From: Theropithecus gelada
Lineage: Eukaryota > Chordata > Mammalia > Primates > Cercopithecidae
Assembly (NCBI RefSeq): GCF_003255815.1
Contig: NC_037673.1
Span: 162,553,427 to 162,617,426, forward strand
Length of the DNA stretch: 64,000 bases
Direction of reading: 5' to 3'
Within the stretch, counting starts at the first letter, position 1. Each line of letters begins with the position of its first letter. Shown here in pieces: positions 33,321-45,226 of the stretch. Both the position numbers and the translations under genes were made by a program. The notes under the pieces were generated by a model. It worked only from the letters and a program-made list of their open reading frames with translations. It was not told the DNA's origin and made no database searches.

Positions 33321-34335
33321 ACTAAAGTAAATAATATTTTTACCTACAAAACGTCATGCTTCCTCTTTCTGGCTGTTAATGTGTGGGTTATGTCAGTCTA
33401 TTTCCAGGCTAGTCTGTATTTGAAATGAGTCTGGGTTTTTTTATTGTTGTTGTTGCTTAAGTTAGATTCATTTCACCACGAGCTTAAAATTATTTGACAT
33501 GGAATTTGTAAGCCTACGGCATGTGCCTCTTCTTGCTATCTCTCCTCTTTGTAGATGGATCCTACCTGGTATGCTGTAAAACACCTTAACAGCCTGTAGA
33601 ACTTCTCTCATACTTTTTGCTTGTGATTTTGCCTTCAAACTTCAACAGGCCCCAGGTGCTTCTGCCTCAGGAGTGTTTCTTTCAGCTTTCCTGCCCTACC
33701 TCCAGCTATATAGCCATAGATAGTCACTGTTTCATAATTAGCAGACATGGTTTAGCATGTCCACAAGGTTCTCTAATTTCTAAGTCTATACCCTCAGACT
33801 TCAGCAGGCTCTGTGAACCTGTTTCATAGGTGGCTAGGGAGATGTAGGGGTACTCTCAGCTCTCTTCTTTCTTCCCCAGTGACAGCCAATAGCTTCCAGG
33901 TATTTGTGGCAAATACTGGATTACCTGTAGGGTTTTTCTAAATTTCAAGCCCTACCCTCAGGTATTAGGAAGCCACATACTTTATCTTTGTCTCAGTAAG
34001 AGCCAGCTATCTTGCACTGCCTCTAGTCTGTCTCAAAAACATGTGGTGAAGGCTTCTGGACAAAAATGTTGGTGCAGATATCCTTTGCTCCTGTCATAAG
34101 CTGGAATTCTAGACTGCCACACCAATATGCATTCAGACTTTCACTTTTGAAATGTATTTGGTTGCTTTTTATCAGCATTTATAGAATTTTCTACCCCCTT
34201 CAGGTGCTCTGTCAAGGAGAAAAGCAGAGACGGCTTCCTTCTTTCTCAGTAAGAGTTTGGCATTTTTTTGAATTTTTATTTTATTCAGCTTTCCAATGGG
34301 CTTCAATAAACTGTGATTTTGTAGTTTAGAATATT
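33321..34335 (-). mobile_element. Probable 5' part of the decayed L1M
   Basis: Continues from the L1M without a break and has the C/T-rich style of an antisense L1M 5' region. A motif 'ctcagtaagag' recurs at about 33992 and 34245, suggesting worn internal repeats. I cannot show L1 identity base by base; it could be a different element or unique DNA. Confidence 0.35.
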
Positions 34336-34529
34336 TTTATGATTTGGGTGGCAGTGACATTCTCTTGTGACTTTCTGTATCCTAGAGGGAAAAATGAAGC
34401 TGGCAGATTGCAATTTTTATACAACTTTGCTTTACCATTAATTGCTTTCTTACCTAGTATGTCTCACCAAGTAGAAATAGTCATAGCAAACATATGTTTA
34501 GTAACAAAAATATTAACTAGCTCTTCATC

Positions 34530-34630
34530 TATGCAAAGCACTATCTTAAGCATTTTAAATCTATTAACTCATGTATTCTTCATTGCGGCACAATCATTCA
34601 AATTCCAATATTATCCTCATTGTAATGCAA
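34530..34630 (-). mobile_element. MIR/L2-like fragment
   Basis: 'caaagcactatcttaagcattttaaatctattaactcatg' followed by 'caatattatcctcattgtaa' matches the antisense MIR 3' half. Confidence 0.55.
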
Positions 34631-34832
34631 GGAATATGAGTTTCTAGAAGTTTGAGTAAATGACTCAATATGTAAATAACTCAAATGATTCAATAAGACA
34701 AAAAAAAAGCAACCAAATATAAAAGTGGGGAAAAGAAATGAGTAGCAATGAACATTAAAAAGTAAGCATAAATTGGTCATGAATATATGAAAAGATGTTC
34801 AACCATGTTATTCACATTATATTAAAACCATA

Positions 34833-35130
34833 GGCCAGGCACAATGGCTCACATTTGCTATCCCAGCACTTTGGGAGACCAAGGTGGGTGGATCACTTGA
34901 GACCGGGAGTTCGAGACCAGCCTGGCCAACATGGTGAAACCCTGTCTCTGCTAAAAATACAAAAAAATTAGCCAGGCATGGTGGCAGGCGCCTGTAATCC
35001 CAGCTACTCAGGAGGCTGAGGCAGGAGAATCGCTTGAACCTAGGAGGTGGAGGTTGCAGTGAGCCAAGATTGCACCATTGTACTCCAGCCTGGATAACTA
35101 GAGCAAAACTCCATTTCAAAAAAAGAAAAG
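34833..35130 (+). mobile_element. AluS-type SINE
   Basis: Starts GGCCAGGCACAATGGCTCAC and ends in a short A-rich tail. I did not resolve a clean target duplication. Confidence 0.92.
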
Positions 35131-35190
35131 TATATATATGTGTGTGTATGTATGTGTGTGTGTGTGTGTATATATATATAGATAGATACA
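35131..35190 (+). repeat. (TA)n/(TG)n microsatellite
   Basis: TA, TG and GATA units following the Alu tail, alternating purine and pyrimidine for most of its length. Confidence 0.85.
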
Positions 35191-35266
35191 TAAAAATATG
35201 ATTTCTTCTAGGTGAGCATATATCAAAAAGCCAGGAAATGACAAGTGTTGACAAAGATATGGGACA

Positions 35267-35587
35267 GGCCGGGTGTGGTGGCTCATGCCTGTAATTCCAC
35301 CACTTTGAGAGGCCAAGGTGGGAGGATTACTTGGGTCCAGGAGTTTGAGGCCAGCCTGGGCAACATAGTGAGACTCTATCACTACTAAAAATGAACAAAT
35401 TAGCCAGGCATGGTGGTGTATGCCTGTATTCCCTGCTACTCGGGAGACTGTGGTAGAAGCCTTGTTTGTGCCCAAGAATTCAAAACTGTAGTGAGCCACG
35501 ATCATGCGACTGCACTCCAAACTCCAGCCTGAATGAAAGAGTGAGATCTTGTCTCAAAAAAAAAAAAAAAAAAAAAAGGAATAAAAT
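35267..35587 (+). mobile_element. AluJ SINE
   Basis: Starts GGCCGGGTGTGGTGGCTCAT and is widely diverged, with a doubled 'ctccaaactccag' segment near 35515 and a pure A-tail. Target duplication AGATATGGGACA at 35255-35266 and 35588-35599. Confidence 0.95.
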
Positions 35588-35800
35588 AGATATGGGACAA
35601 TGAATACTTGCATCTGATAATGGTGGGCATATCTATTGATGCACCACCTGGGAAATTAGTATGATAGCTTCAATTAATCAAGTTGAATATTTACATATCC
35701 TTAGCCAAACAGTGCTACTACTTGGTATATACTTTTGAGAAACTGTTGCATAAATACAGCAAAGACTTACACATAAAGACTTTTTCAGAACCAGGATTCA

Positions 35801-37110
35801 AATATAGACATTCCGACCTAAATTTTTGCTCACAGCTATTGTATTATGCTAAAAGTAGTCATAAGTTCAGTTGTAAAATTTCTTACACAAGTGAGATTCC
35901 TACCACACAGAGACCCAATCAATTCGCTGGTAGACCTTAGAAAAAACAGAAATATAGAGTGCACATAGCTGAGACAGTATGACATCTAACTAAAAACCAG
36001 TCTCCAGGAAAATGAGGCACTCTCCAATTGAGTAAAGATGTGTGAATTCCTTCAACAGCAGAGCACTCCTATTAGGAAATAAACACCCATAATGAACTCT
36101 AATAGAACTGTTTAAGGTTCTGATTGGAGCAAAGTAGCCACCTCTTTGGTTTTAAGTGTTGCTTTTGGATGCTAACAAAGTCCTTCTCCCTTGGAGACAG
36201 ATGTTGCATCTAGGAATTAGAGAAAACCTATCAGTTTTACCTAGCTGAAATACCAATGCAGTTCTAAGTACTTAAACATGGAAATCATTCTTGTTTGCCT
36301 GTATTTATACAGAGCAGGCTTAGCATGTGTAATTAATAGATCATCCAGTTAGAAACACTCTGGCAACCAATTAAACTCACTATATTTGAATACACAAACC
36401 ATTCCAGTCAATGAACCATTCAAAATATTACTTTAAACCAATTTGGTTATAATTATTAAGCCTATTAATGGGTTCCAGAAACCATGTCTCGGGAAAGTAT
36501 TGGCAAGCTTTCTGTCAAAGGAATGTCTAGCAAAGTATTTTCCAATAATGTCCCAAGATACTAATATTTCCTTTAAGTATTGTGTTTCACTATAGAATTA
36601 TATTCCCCACTGTCAAAGAATATTGCTTTATTTACCTAAAATTTCTATGAACTGCACCTAAATTAAGTGGCAATAAATTGAATTTGGTAACACCTGAGTT
36701 TCATATCTGATAAGTAATTTGTTTTCCATGGAATACATTCAGTCATAACCCCTTATTATGGTGTAAGCATTTGTGGAGGAAAATCAGTGCTTTAATCAAG
36801 ATCAACTCAAAAATAATGTTTATTGTTATTGCATGTAAGTGTGTGAAAAATGAACTGGGTGATAGTGTCATGTCAGAACTATTTTCCTCAACGTTACCGC
36901 TAATCATCTAACCTTCATTAGGAACCAACTCCAGTACAGGTGGGAAAACATTTAGTTGTGTTCTGCTCTGCTGAGCCCATTCAAAATGGCTTTTCTGCCT
37001 CACTCCAGTGGTTTCATGAAGATGGGGATTGATCTGTGAATCCCTTGCATGATATGTTTGAAATTTTTATATGAGTGTAAAGTGTCAGGTGGTGTCAAAT
37101 GCTGTCATTA
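35801..37110. other. Unique DNA, about 1.3 kb
   Basis: No repeats recognised; no supported exon. Confidence 0.4.
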
Positions 37111-37130
37111 CCAGGCAGCAGAGGGAGAGT
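37111..37130 (+). promoter_or_regulatory. CTCF-like motif
   Basis: CCAGGCAGCAGAGGGAGAGT resembles the CTCF core (CCASYAGRKGGCR-like, with one weak position) in repeat-free DNA. Motif match only, and chance matches are common. Confidence 0.2.
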
Positions 37131-38080
37131 CAGTTGACAAGGAGTTATTTTTATAAGATATGGCTCTGCTTTGATTTTTATGGACAGCGGGTCCTGTTCT
37201 TTATTGCATGGTGAAGTCAAAGAGGCTAGTGTGGAGTCCTTGATTTAAATATTATGAATGGTAAATGAAAGTAAACTCTAGCACATGCTGATTTTGCTAA
37301 AAGCACTCATTTCATTGAACCTTCCTTGATTTCTTTCCTTTTTCATATTTTTCACTCAACCTTCAGGATTCCACTTTCCTTAATAAAATGTAAAGGGAGC
37401 ATCTAGCCAATTGTCTGTTCAATGGGCTATATCCTCTCCTAGCCACTAACAAAGTCAATCTGTTCTCCTCCAGCACCCAAGTACACATTCCAAACAGTAT
37501 TGGTCCATGAGCCAAGAGTGAAAGAAATGCCTCATGGGACCATCATGCATGAGGATACATTTTTAAGTCTCTTTTTCTTTTAAACTCAGTAATGCCACAA
37601 ATTATTTAGCAAGAAATGAAGCAACAAGTTAAATGAGACATGTTCACATTTCCTAGATCTTTTCCTGTTTACACTTTCTATTGTCACAGTCCATTTGATG
37701 AGAGTCTACACTAACACTGCTAAGCCCATGGATTTCCGTATTTTGTTAAGCTGCAACTTGGCAGAGATAGTTTTATATTGTGGAATCTACTCTACGTTGT
37801 ACTGCTGAAATGTTTTCATTGTCTGAAACTCACATCTTGTAGCTGTAGCAGTAGGAAAGTTATCTTCAGGTTAAATTGCTGTAGGATGGAAGCATGGACC
37901 CATTTTTGGTTTAATGCAAATTCTATTTTGGGGTTCTGCATTAAGAACCCATTGCCTCTGAGGTGATTATTTCCATTTTATTTTTAAAAATGCTGATTGT
38001 GAGTTATATCTTATTAAATTAGCTTTATTTAAAAGCATTCTCACTTGTATAATAATATACTATATTTGGAGTTCCAACTG
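37131..38080. other. Unique DNA
   Basis: No repeat or gene recognised. Confidence 0.4.
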
Positions 38081-38570
38081 TGGGCTTGACAGAGGTAACA
38101 CTGTTAAAGAAAACTTGTTCAATGACACTGGCTAAAGTACAATAAGGCAGACTGTATTCAAGACCATCTCAACAGGTGTAGGGACTACTGCAATGGGGCT
38201 TTGCCCTCTGGGAAAGATTGGACTCAACTCCCAATACAGCATGGGCAAGTGGGAATTTATAGCCAAAGAATAGTGTGGTAGTCAGTGGATGGAAAATTAC
38301 TAAGAGGAAATGTCAGGGGTGAGGACGATTCTGACTAAACCCACCTAAGAGGATTTTTGCTGAAGACAGGCCAATGTGATCAGACATCGCCTAGCAGATA
38401 GTAGAGGATGGAGAACCTGGTCAGATATTGAAGATGAGTAGATATTGAGGATGGGATGGTCTTGCTAAACTGACTTAACAGAGTTCTTTTCTAAAGCTGG
38501 ATTTTACAAGCAAGTGCACAGATGCGCCTAGCAGAAGATTCAGAACACTGACTAAAGTTGGGCCAAGTAA
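38081..38570 (-). mobile_element. Possible old LTR
   Basis: The complement reads 'gaatacagtctgccttattgtactttagccagtg', which looks like an LTR polyadenylation region (AATAAA worn to AATACA). It is followed by a guanine- and purine-rich body with two related blocks ('aagacaggccaatgtgatcagacatcgcctagcagatag' and 'cacagatgcgcctagcagaag' on the plus strand). No family assigned. Confidence 0.25.
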
Positions 38571-39864
38571 ATAATCTTTATCAATTTCAAGCATGTATTT
38601 CATATTGCTGCTATCTTCCTTTGTGTAACATTAAAAAAAAAAAACTGTTGACACTTTATTTTGTAATTATCTTTAATTTTCCATGATACTATAAAATAAC
38701 CAACTATTTCATTAGGAAACATTACTCCTAAATTATCAAAATAGGCTTAAGTAACTGCCAGTTAATTTTTGTCCCCATTATGATGCTAAAAATAATCTTC
38801 TGAAGATATGGATATGAAAGTTTGGAAGCTCTCTTTCCACCAACTCATGAGTTTAGTTTGTCCGATTAATCAAACAATAGGTGATGTGTGTTTCCTCTGT
38901 CACCTCCAAGTTCATTTCCCATTATTATTCCATGAGTTACTTTGTCAATTTTTCTAAAGTTATTATGGATAAAATCAGACAGAGAGTAATTAGAAATCTG
39001 ATCCAGAGATTTGTGGAAACTTGCCTAAATCTATTGAGTAATTTTTCTATTCAGCATGGCAAAGGCCATTTTGACATTGGGAAGGCCATCTCATATTTTA
39101 TTACTTCTCTTCATTTTATTGAAAAGATATTCTTTTTTTTTTGTTTTGCTTTGTTTTTCTTTGTTTGTTTCTTGAGGAAAGATGTAGAGTGTCTCTTTGG
39201 ACATTTTCCCAAAGCACAAGGATCTTTCCTTCAGTTTTGCTCTCTATAAAATTATAAATATATCATTGAATGATATTTTAGTACTATAGCCCAAACCTAA
39301 ATTATTTAGATGCCCCCCCCCAAAAAAAAAAACAGAAAAAATTTTTTAAAGGGTTCGAAGGAAAAATTGTCTTTAAGCAGTAAACTTTTTCAATATTAGT
39401 ATGAATTAAAAGTATAAACCAGAAAGCAATAGAGTGTTTGAAGTATTTAACAGAATATTCATTTTTAAGCTCCTTAAAGCACTTGAGGAACATCTACTTA
39501 CTTATTGTACTTACATACAAATAATTGATGTGCTAATTACAAATCTTTCTTGTCTGGTTTCTTTCCTCCCTTTTCAACCCTAAAGCCTCATTAGTGAAGT
39601 TCTACTACAGGTTTTGATTTTATTACAGCTTCAGAAAACCCAACCAAATGTCATGTGCCTTTTTCAAAAGAAACACAGCATGCATCATAGTGAACAGGAC
39701 TCCTTCTGATTTTCTGTGATTTCTGTGATGGAATTTTTATTTATGTCAAGATCAAGGTCAGCAACACATGATTTTGCTGCATAATCACAGTTGTGTGCAA
39801 AGAAAAGTTTACCAGCCTATTTATTCTTTGATCTGTCCCACCAAAAGGGAACTTAAAACTATAA
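38571..39864. other. Unique DNA with T-rich runs
   Basis: A T-rich, G-spaced run at about 39131-39175 lacks an attached Alu. A 122-codon plus-strand frame (38881-39249) runs into it and is treated as chance. Confidence 0.35.
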
Positions 39865-40005
39865 AATTGCAACATTTTAGAATTGGAAGGTCCTTAGAGA
39901 TAATCAAGCCCATCCCTTTTGTTTTAACTAGACTTGATGTAGAGGAAATTGAACCCTGGAGAAATTAAGTGACCTGTTAAAGGCCACCCATGCAAAAATA
40001 CAGTT
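39865..40005. mobile_element. Ancient interspersed repeat scrap
   Basis: 'ttttagaattggaaggtccttagagataatc', followed by 'gatgtagaggaaattgaaccctggagaaattaagtgacctg', matches a widespread old mammalian repeat pattern ('gaattggaagggaccttagagatcat...aagtgacttgcccaagg'). The family name is not recalled with certainty. A further scrap of the same opening lies at about 41727-41755. Confidence 0.35.
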
Positions 40006-40079
40006 TATCATTATTCTTTAGACTGTAAAATTGATCCCTATCTTTGAGATTGGAAAATATCTCACAGTTACTCATTGCC

Positions 40080-40280
40080 TACTGTGTGTCAGGCATAGCT
40101 TAAGTGCTTTCCCAAAATAGTCTAACTTAAAAGACCCTCGAACTCAAACGGTTTGGCTATAACCATTTGTCCAAAGAGAAACCTGAAATTTAGGGACATT
40201 GAGACAGGTTTACAAAGCTAGTAAAAGTTAAAGTAGAGATTCAAACCTATGCAGACTAACAATAGAACTCTTTTGATCTC
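40080..40280 (-). mobile_element. MIR SINE
   Basis: Antisense MIR: 'ctactgtgtgtcaggcatagcttaagtgctttcc', 'aaacctgaaatttagggacattgagacaggtttacaaagctagtaaaag' and 'gagattcaaacctatgcagact' are in family order. Confidence 0.7.
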
Positions 40281-40464
40281 ATGAAGAAAATACGATCGTC
40301 TATAAGACCTCCAAAGTAGATTTCTTTCTCTAGGAAATTTATGTTAGTAAAAGATGCTCATTTATTTGTTTTTCCATATTTTTGCCTTGTAAAACTTAGC
40401 ACTAATTAGCAGGTAACTGGAGGTGTTCAAACAGAGCTGAAAGTCATCTATTAAAGAGTTTTGC

Positions 40465-40641
40465 GGGCCGGGCGCGGTGGCTCAAGCCTGTAATCCCAGC
40501 ACTTTGGGAGGCCAAGACGGGCGGATCACGAAGTCAGGAGATCCAGACCATCCTGGCTAACGTGGTGAAACCCCGTCTCCACTAAAAAATACAAAAAACC
40601 AGCCCGGGCGACAGAGCAAGACTCCGTCTAAAAAAAAAAAA
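40465..40641 (+). mobile_element. Old World monkey-type AluY with internal deletion
   Basis: Starts GGGCCGGGCGCGGTGGCTCA and carries 'ggctcaagcctgtaatccc', 'ccaagacgggcggatcacga' and 'ctaaaaaatacaaaaaac', features of cercopithecid AluY. About 120 bp are missing: the left arm joins directly to 'ccagcccgggcgacagag' near the 3' end. A perfect 12-bp duplication AAAGAGTTTTGC lies at 40453-40464 and 40642-40653. Confidence 0.93.
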
Positions 40642-40653
40642 AAAGAGTTTTGC

Positions 40654-41274
40654 AAAAATTTTAGGTTCTTTTTGAAATGACTTTCACTAGGATACAGTAT
40701 TGAGAATAATTCTTATAGAGTTTCTAGTTTGAACCACATGTGCATTACCAATACAATTTTAAAATTAAAGTGGTTTCATTGTGGTTGTTCTTCAAATTGT
40801 GTTTTAAAGGCACACATATCTCTTCCAGTTTCCTCTTTTTGTTTAGGTTTTTTTGGTTATAGCATCAGAATAGTAATAAGAATGTTGTCATTTGAAAACC
40901 AGGTATCAAAATATCCGAACATTTTTTCTTTTGTTTTCTAAAGAAAAAAAAATATTAATAGTGCTATTTAGCCTGGGTTCTCCCTGCCTCCCAAAGCAGA
41001 AAATGAGGCAAAGGTTTATGTGCAGGTCTTTTATTTGAAAGAACACAGTAATGGATGGGGTGGTAAAACATAGAAAGAAAAAAAAGTGCTAGGATGATTG
41101 TCAAGTGGGACACTGAGCTTAGTGGTTATGGAGACAGAATTTAATCTCCCTCCTTTATCTTCTGAATAGCCATATGATATGCTTCTCAGAGCCATCCATC
41201 TGGGGTGAGAAGAGGGGAGCATTTATCCACATACATTTGTATCCTATGCATTTTCTGGTTGCACAAGTACGAGC
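40654..41274. other. Unique DNA
   Basis: No repeat or gene recognised. Confidence 0.4.
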
Positions 41275-41357
41275 ACTGAGTGGATTCCCACAATTTCCCC
41301 ACTCTTGAATGTGTTCAGAGAAGTCCTAAGACAAGAAGCAGGAGGAACACCAATGTG
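41275..41357 (+). repeat. About 80-bp direct repeat, copy 1
   Basis: Begins ACTGAGTGGATTCCCACA and ends 'gaggaacaccaatgtg'. It recurs at 42304-42380 with a few substitutions and small gaps. Not a known repeat family. Confidence 0.85.
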
Positions 41358-42303
41358 ACCCCAGGGCAAGTCTCTTTACATTGCATCTGCCCAAAGTTGG
41401 TGAAAGCCTGCTCAGAACTGGTCACTGTGAAGCAAGAGGAGGTCAAGAGGATTTACAGTGAAATACAAGACAGGTCCATTTCGAACGCTGATTATACCTT
41501 TCCATTTTATTCCTCATCCTATATTCCTGAAAGACAGAAAAGCAGATACAACACAACAGGAAGACAATCTGCAGCTTTAAACTAACAGGTACCCTCCAAT
41601 TTGAAGCATGACTTGCTTACTTAAATTCGGCACTAACTGGTTGTGTTGTGTGGAAAGATTTGTCAGAAATGTCATGGGGAAAGGAAGACAGCCTAATAGA
41701 CTCATGGGATCATAGAAATAGAAGGGATATGAAATGTCGTTTAGTCCATATGCTGCCCTGAAGCATTAACTCACAACATATTGTATTATCTTGACATTTA
41801 AATATAGTCAATTGGCACAATTACTTTTCAGAGCAAAGTTTTACTTACTTTCTTGGATAGGCTATCAGTGCTGATTGCTGGAGCCACAGAATAAATTCAG
41901 AAAGTTGTTTGAAGAGCCCAAGGCTACCAAATTACCTTTTGCAGGAATATAAACTCTTACTTATAGATAAGATTATTCCGTGACTAAGAACTCAACAAAT
42001 AAGTTGCAGGTGAAAGAACAGGAACATTGCATATATGTTTTCCAACAAAAACCTTCTATGATCTTTTGTTTAAATACGAATTCATGGGAAAATTCACCCT
42101 GATTTTTTTTTTAACTCCAGTCCTGAGGCATAAATGAAATCAGCATCCCTACTCGTGCTTTTGGTTAGTTATGCACATCTCATTTAGAATCTCTCCCAGA
42201 AATATTTTACTGCCTCCTCCTTGGGCCCATATTCTTGGAATTTTTTGTTTGCAATCTATGTGTACCACTTCAGACTACATTCAACAAAACACATGCATAC
42301 AGG
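41358..42303. other. Unique DNA between the direct repeats
   Basis: A 101-codon plus-strand frame (41280-41585) begins inside copy 1; no family recognised. It is treated as chance. Confidence 0.35.
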
Positions 42304-42380
42304 ACTGAGTGGATTCCCACAGGTTCCCCACTCTGTGTTCAGAGAAGTCCTTAGACAAGAAGCAGGAGGAACACCATGTG
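42304..42380 (+). repeat. About 80-bp direct repeat, copy 2, inside a CA/TG-rich site
   Basis: This copy sits between 'acacatgcatac' on its left and 'tacatgcatgtatacata' on its right, as if it had been placed into a CATG/TATAC-rich stretch. That makes it the likelier acceptor. Confidence 0.8.
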
Positions 42381-44901
42381 TACATGCATGTATACATACA
42401 AACATGCATGCATTTGCTCCCCTAACTTAAAAAGTTCATAGAATTTCTAGTTTTAGTTATGGCTAGGACCAAATGTTCAGGCGATATCATTAGGATTCTC
42501 TCCATCTCTTAACTCTGCTTTCTCCACGGTGGCTTAATTTCCAAATGTGGGTGAGCACAAGAATTTCAGATATATGTTGCATCAGTCTAGCAAACTCAGT
42601 GGCTCTAGAAAAAGTCCCAGAAAATACTTTGATTGGTTATTGTGACATTTGTCTATTCTTGAGGCCAGGAAAATGGAATGATTCAATTTTCCAGGACACA
42701 TGCTGACCCTTGGAACAAGGAGGTAGAGTCACCTCCTTCCTGGCTACATAGACTGACATTAGAGGGGCCAGTGAATCTTTAAAAGTAAATGTGAGTGTTG
42801 TTACCAAAAGAGGAATGTTGAGACTGCAAAAACAACAGGTGTATCCTCATATTTTTCTCATGACATGTGTGGTTGCAGAAAGTCTGTTCTTCATGGGTCC
42901 AGAAGTTTCTTGAAGGCAGAGACTGTTTCTTGCTTGTGTTATAGAAGCTACTACCTATCAGAGTGCCTGGCATTCAGTATTGATTACAAATTGAAAGAAT
43001 CTTATGTATTCTAATTAAATATATTACACCAGTGTCACTCAGTTTAGTTTATTTATAAGATAAACCAAACACTTTAAAACTATATATGACAAAGAGCTTC
43101 ATCTAATTCAGATTACACCATCCAAGATCAAATAATAATTAAGATATCTGCCCACTAGAGGAAAACAAACAAATGCCTTAAGATAAATAGTAGCAGTACT
43201 TTTGAAATCTGCTTCCATTTTCATACTCAAAACATATGGTTATCTATAGTAATTCTGCTGCAGACTTTTGTGCTTATAAATAAAGTAAATGTGCAAATTA
43301 ATAAAATTCTATTGTGCTTCATCATGAATAATGAATAGTTACAAACGCTTCAATGAAAAAAATAGATTTGCTGCATTTTAAGCATTTCAACAGAAACAGA
43401 AGTGGGAATCCATTAATATTTAGTCTATATTTTTTTCTTTGTGTTTGATCTGTTATAGAAAACAAACTGTAACGTTGTTAAATAAAATGAATGCAATTGA
43501 GTGTATGCAGGTATGGACATTCTCCTACCGTTACATCTCATCTGTCATTCACATGAGGATAAAATAATGTCTCCTGCTTTAAAAGAAAATTTCCAAAGTG
43601 CTGAAACAATTTTACACAATTCATGGTGAATGTAAAAATAACCTACAATAGGGTCTTATGCCAAATTAGGCAGCACTTTAGAGAGGCAGGGAATAAAGGC
43701 TCAAAGTGAGAGGGAGCTGGGAAGGGAGCATTCTCCTCCTTGTCAGAATAATTGGTTCATTAAATGGAAGGAGAGAAGGGGAAGAGATAAAATGGGAGGA
43801 GAGTTCCCACTATTAAATATGTATTGCACAAGGTCTCTCTCAACTTGCTTTGCAGCATCACAGTTAATGTACACAGACCCTAATAAGCAACAAAGTGAAT
43901 AGGGAGCTGGACTCCCAATTGTTCAGTTCTGTTTTTTCCAATGATAAAGAGGAGGGTGCACTGGTTTCCCTAATCCCAGGGATCAGGTCCCGAAGCTAAG
44001 CAAAAGGAAGAAAGGACTGATTAAAGCCACAGCAGTCAAGACCTTTGTGCAGTTGTGATATGTGGGTGTATATAGACACATGCCCAAATAAAGAGCATAC
44101 ATGTGGTCAGTGGAGTGCTGCGAGCAAGCCTCTGGGTTGAATAGTGCCATTATAAACATAAGTCATTATTAGTAACCAGCATAAATAGGTTGGCCTGTCA
44201 TGGGGTTAAGATCTGTGATCTGCTGGGACTTGCTACTCTTCAGAGCAAGGGGATGCAGCAGCTGTGTGACAGCAAAATCTGTCTTGAGAATACATCCAAG
44301 GGCCCATGGAAAAGTGGTTTCTCGTAGACATGGTCTTTAATTAAAGTGGTTGTTGTAGAAAGAAGGTCATCAATCAGAGGTGACCCTTGGATCGAGTTTT
44401 GATCTCCAACTAACTGTTCAGTTTTATTCAAGGGACAAAGAGTCAGGAGGGGACCAGAGGGAATAATATCAAGGCAGGAGACACATTTACTTCTGATGTG
44501 CAAAACCATAAAAGGTTCAAAGTTTGGGTTTTGGTTCAAATAAAATCCTAAGGGTTCAGATGGTTTTCTAAACCCTCTGAACCTCATGAATGTAGAGAAC
44601 CAGCTGAAAGAAATCTCTCAAGAGCACAACGGTCCTTGGCATGTTTTGCCACTTCACTCAAAAATCTGGCCAGAAAAATACAATCAGCAATTTAGGCAAG
44701 TCCAGCCAGTGACAAAGAAAAGTGTGCCTTTAGGGCCCGATGAGGCTGCTTTCCCAGATCGTAGCTACTATTTGCCTAAGGAAAATGAGAGGAGAAATGA
44801 AGGCATGAATGTGGCACATAGCATTTAAAATAGATTTGACTGGGCAGTGAGAGACTAGAAGGACTCACAGAGTCACAGTTGATTGAGATTAAAAACAAAG
44901 C
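42381..44901. other. Unique DNA, about 2.5 kb
   Basis: Includes the (CATG)-like remainder at 42378-42415. No repeats otherwise recognised. Frames at 44240-44587 (minus) and 44586-44828 (plus) abut and are not supported by splice context or family. Confidence 0.4.
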
Positions 44902-44916
44902 AAAAAACCTCAGAGA

Positions 44917-45215
44917 GGCCAGGTGTGGTGGCTCACCTGTAATCCCAGCACTTTGGGAGGCTGAGGCAGGCGGATCATGAGGTCAAGAGATCGAGACCAT
45001 TCTGGCCAACATGGTGAAATCCCATCTCTACTAAAAGTACAAAAATTAACTGGGCGTGGTGGCACGCGCCTGTAGTCCCAGCTACTAGGGAGGCTGAGAC
45101 AGGAGAATCGCTTGAACCTGGGAGGCAGAGGTTGAAGTGATCCCAGATCACGCCATTGCACTCCAGCCTGGGGGACAGAATGAGACTCTATCTCAAAACA
45201 AACAAACAAACAAAC
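44917..45215 (+). mobile_element. AluS-type SINE, full length
   Basis: Starts GGCCAGGTGTGGTGGCTCAC and ends in (AAAC)n. Target duplication AAAAAACCTCA at 44902-44912 and 45216-45226. The 117-residue minus-strand frame is the Alu complement. Confidence 0.94.
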
Positions 45216-45226
45216 AAAAAACCTCA

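Larger units (their letters stand above)
34685..35800 (+). mobile_element. L1M 3' region carrying two Alus
   Basis: Sense L1M in three pieces. The first (34685-34832) has 'catgaatatatgaaaagatgttcaacca'. The second (about 35195-35266) has 'acaagtgttgacaaagatatggga'. The third (35588-35800) has 'acttggtatatacttttgagaaactgttgcat'. The order matches the L1M ORF2 end and 3' UTR. The Alus at 34833 and 35267 interrupt it. Confidence 0.75.

Noticed and set aside
34817..35520. Overlapping 145- and 134-codon minus-strand frames
   Set aside because: Both are Alu complements linked by the TA/TG microsatellite.
44240..44828. Abutting opposite-strand frames of 115 and 80 codons as a divergent gene pair
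   Set aside because: They share no promoter-like features, lack splice context and resemble no family. Abutting frames of this size occur by chance.
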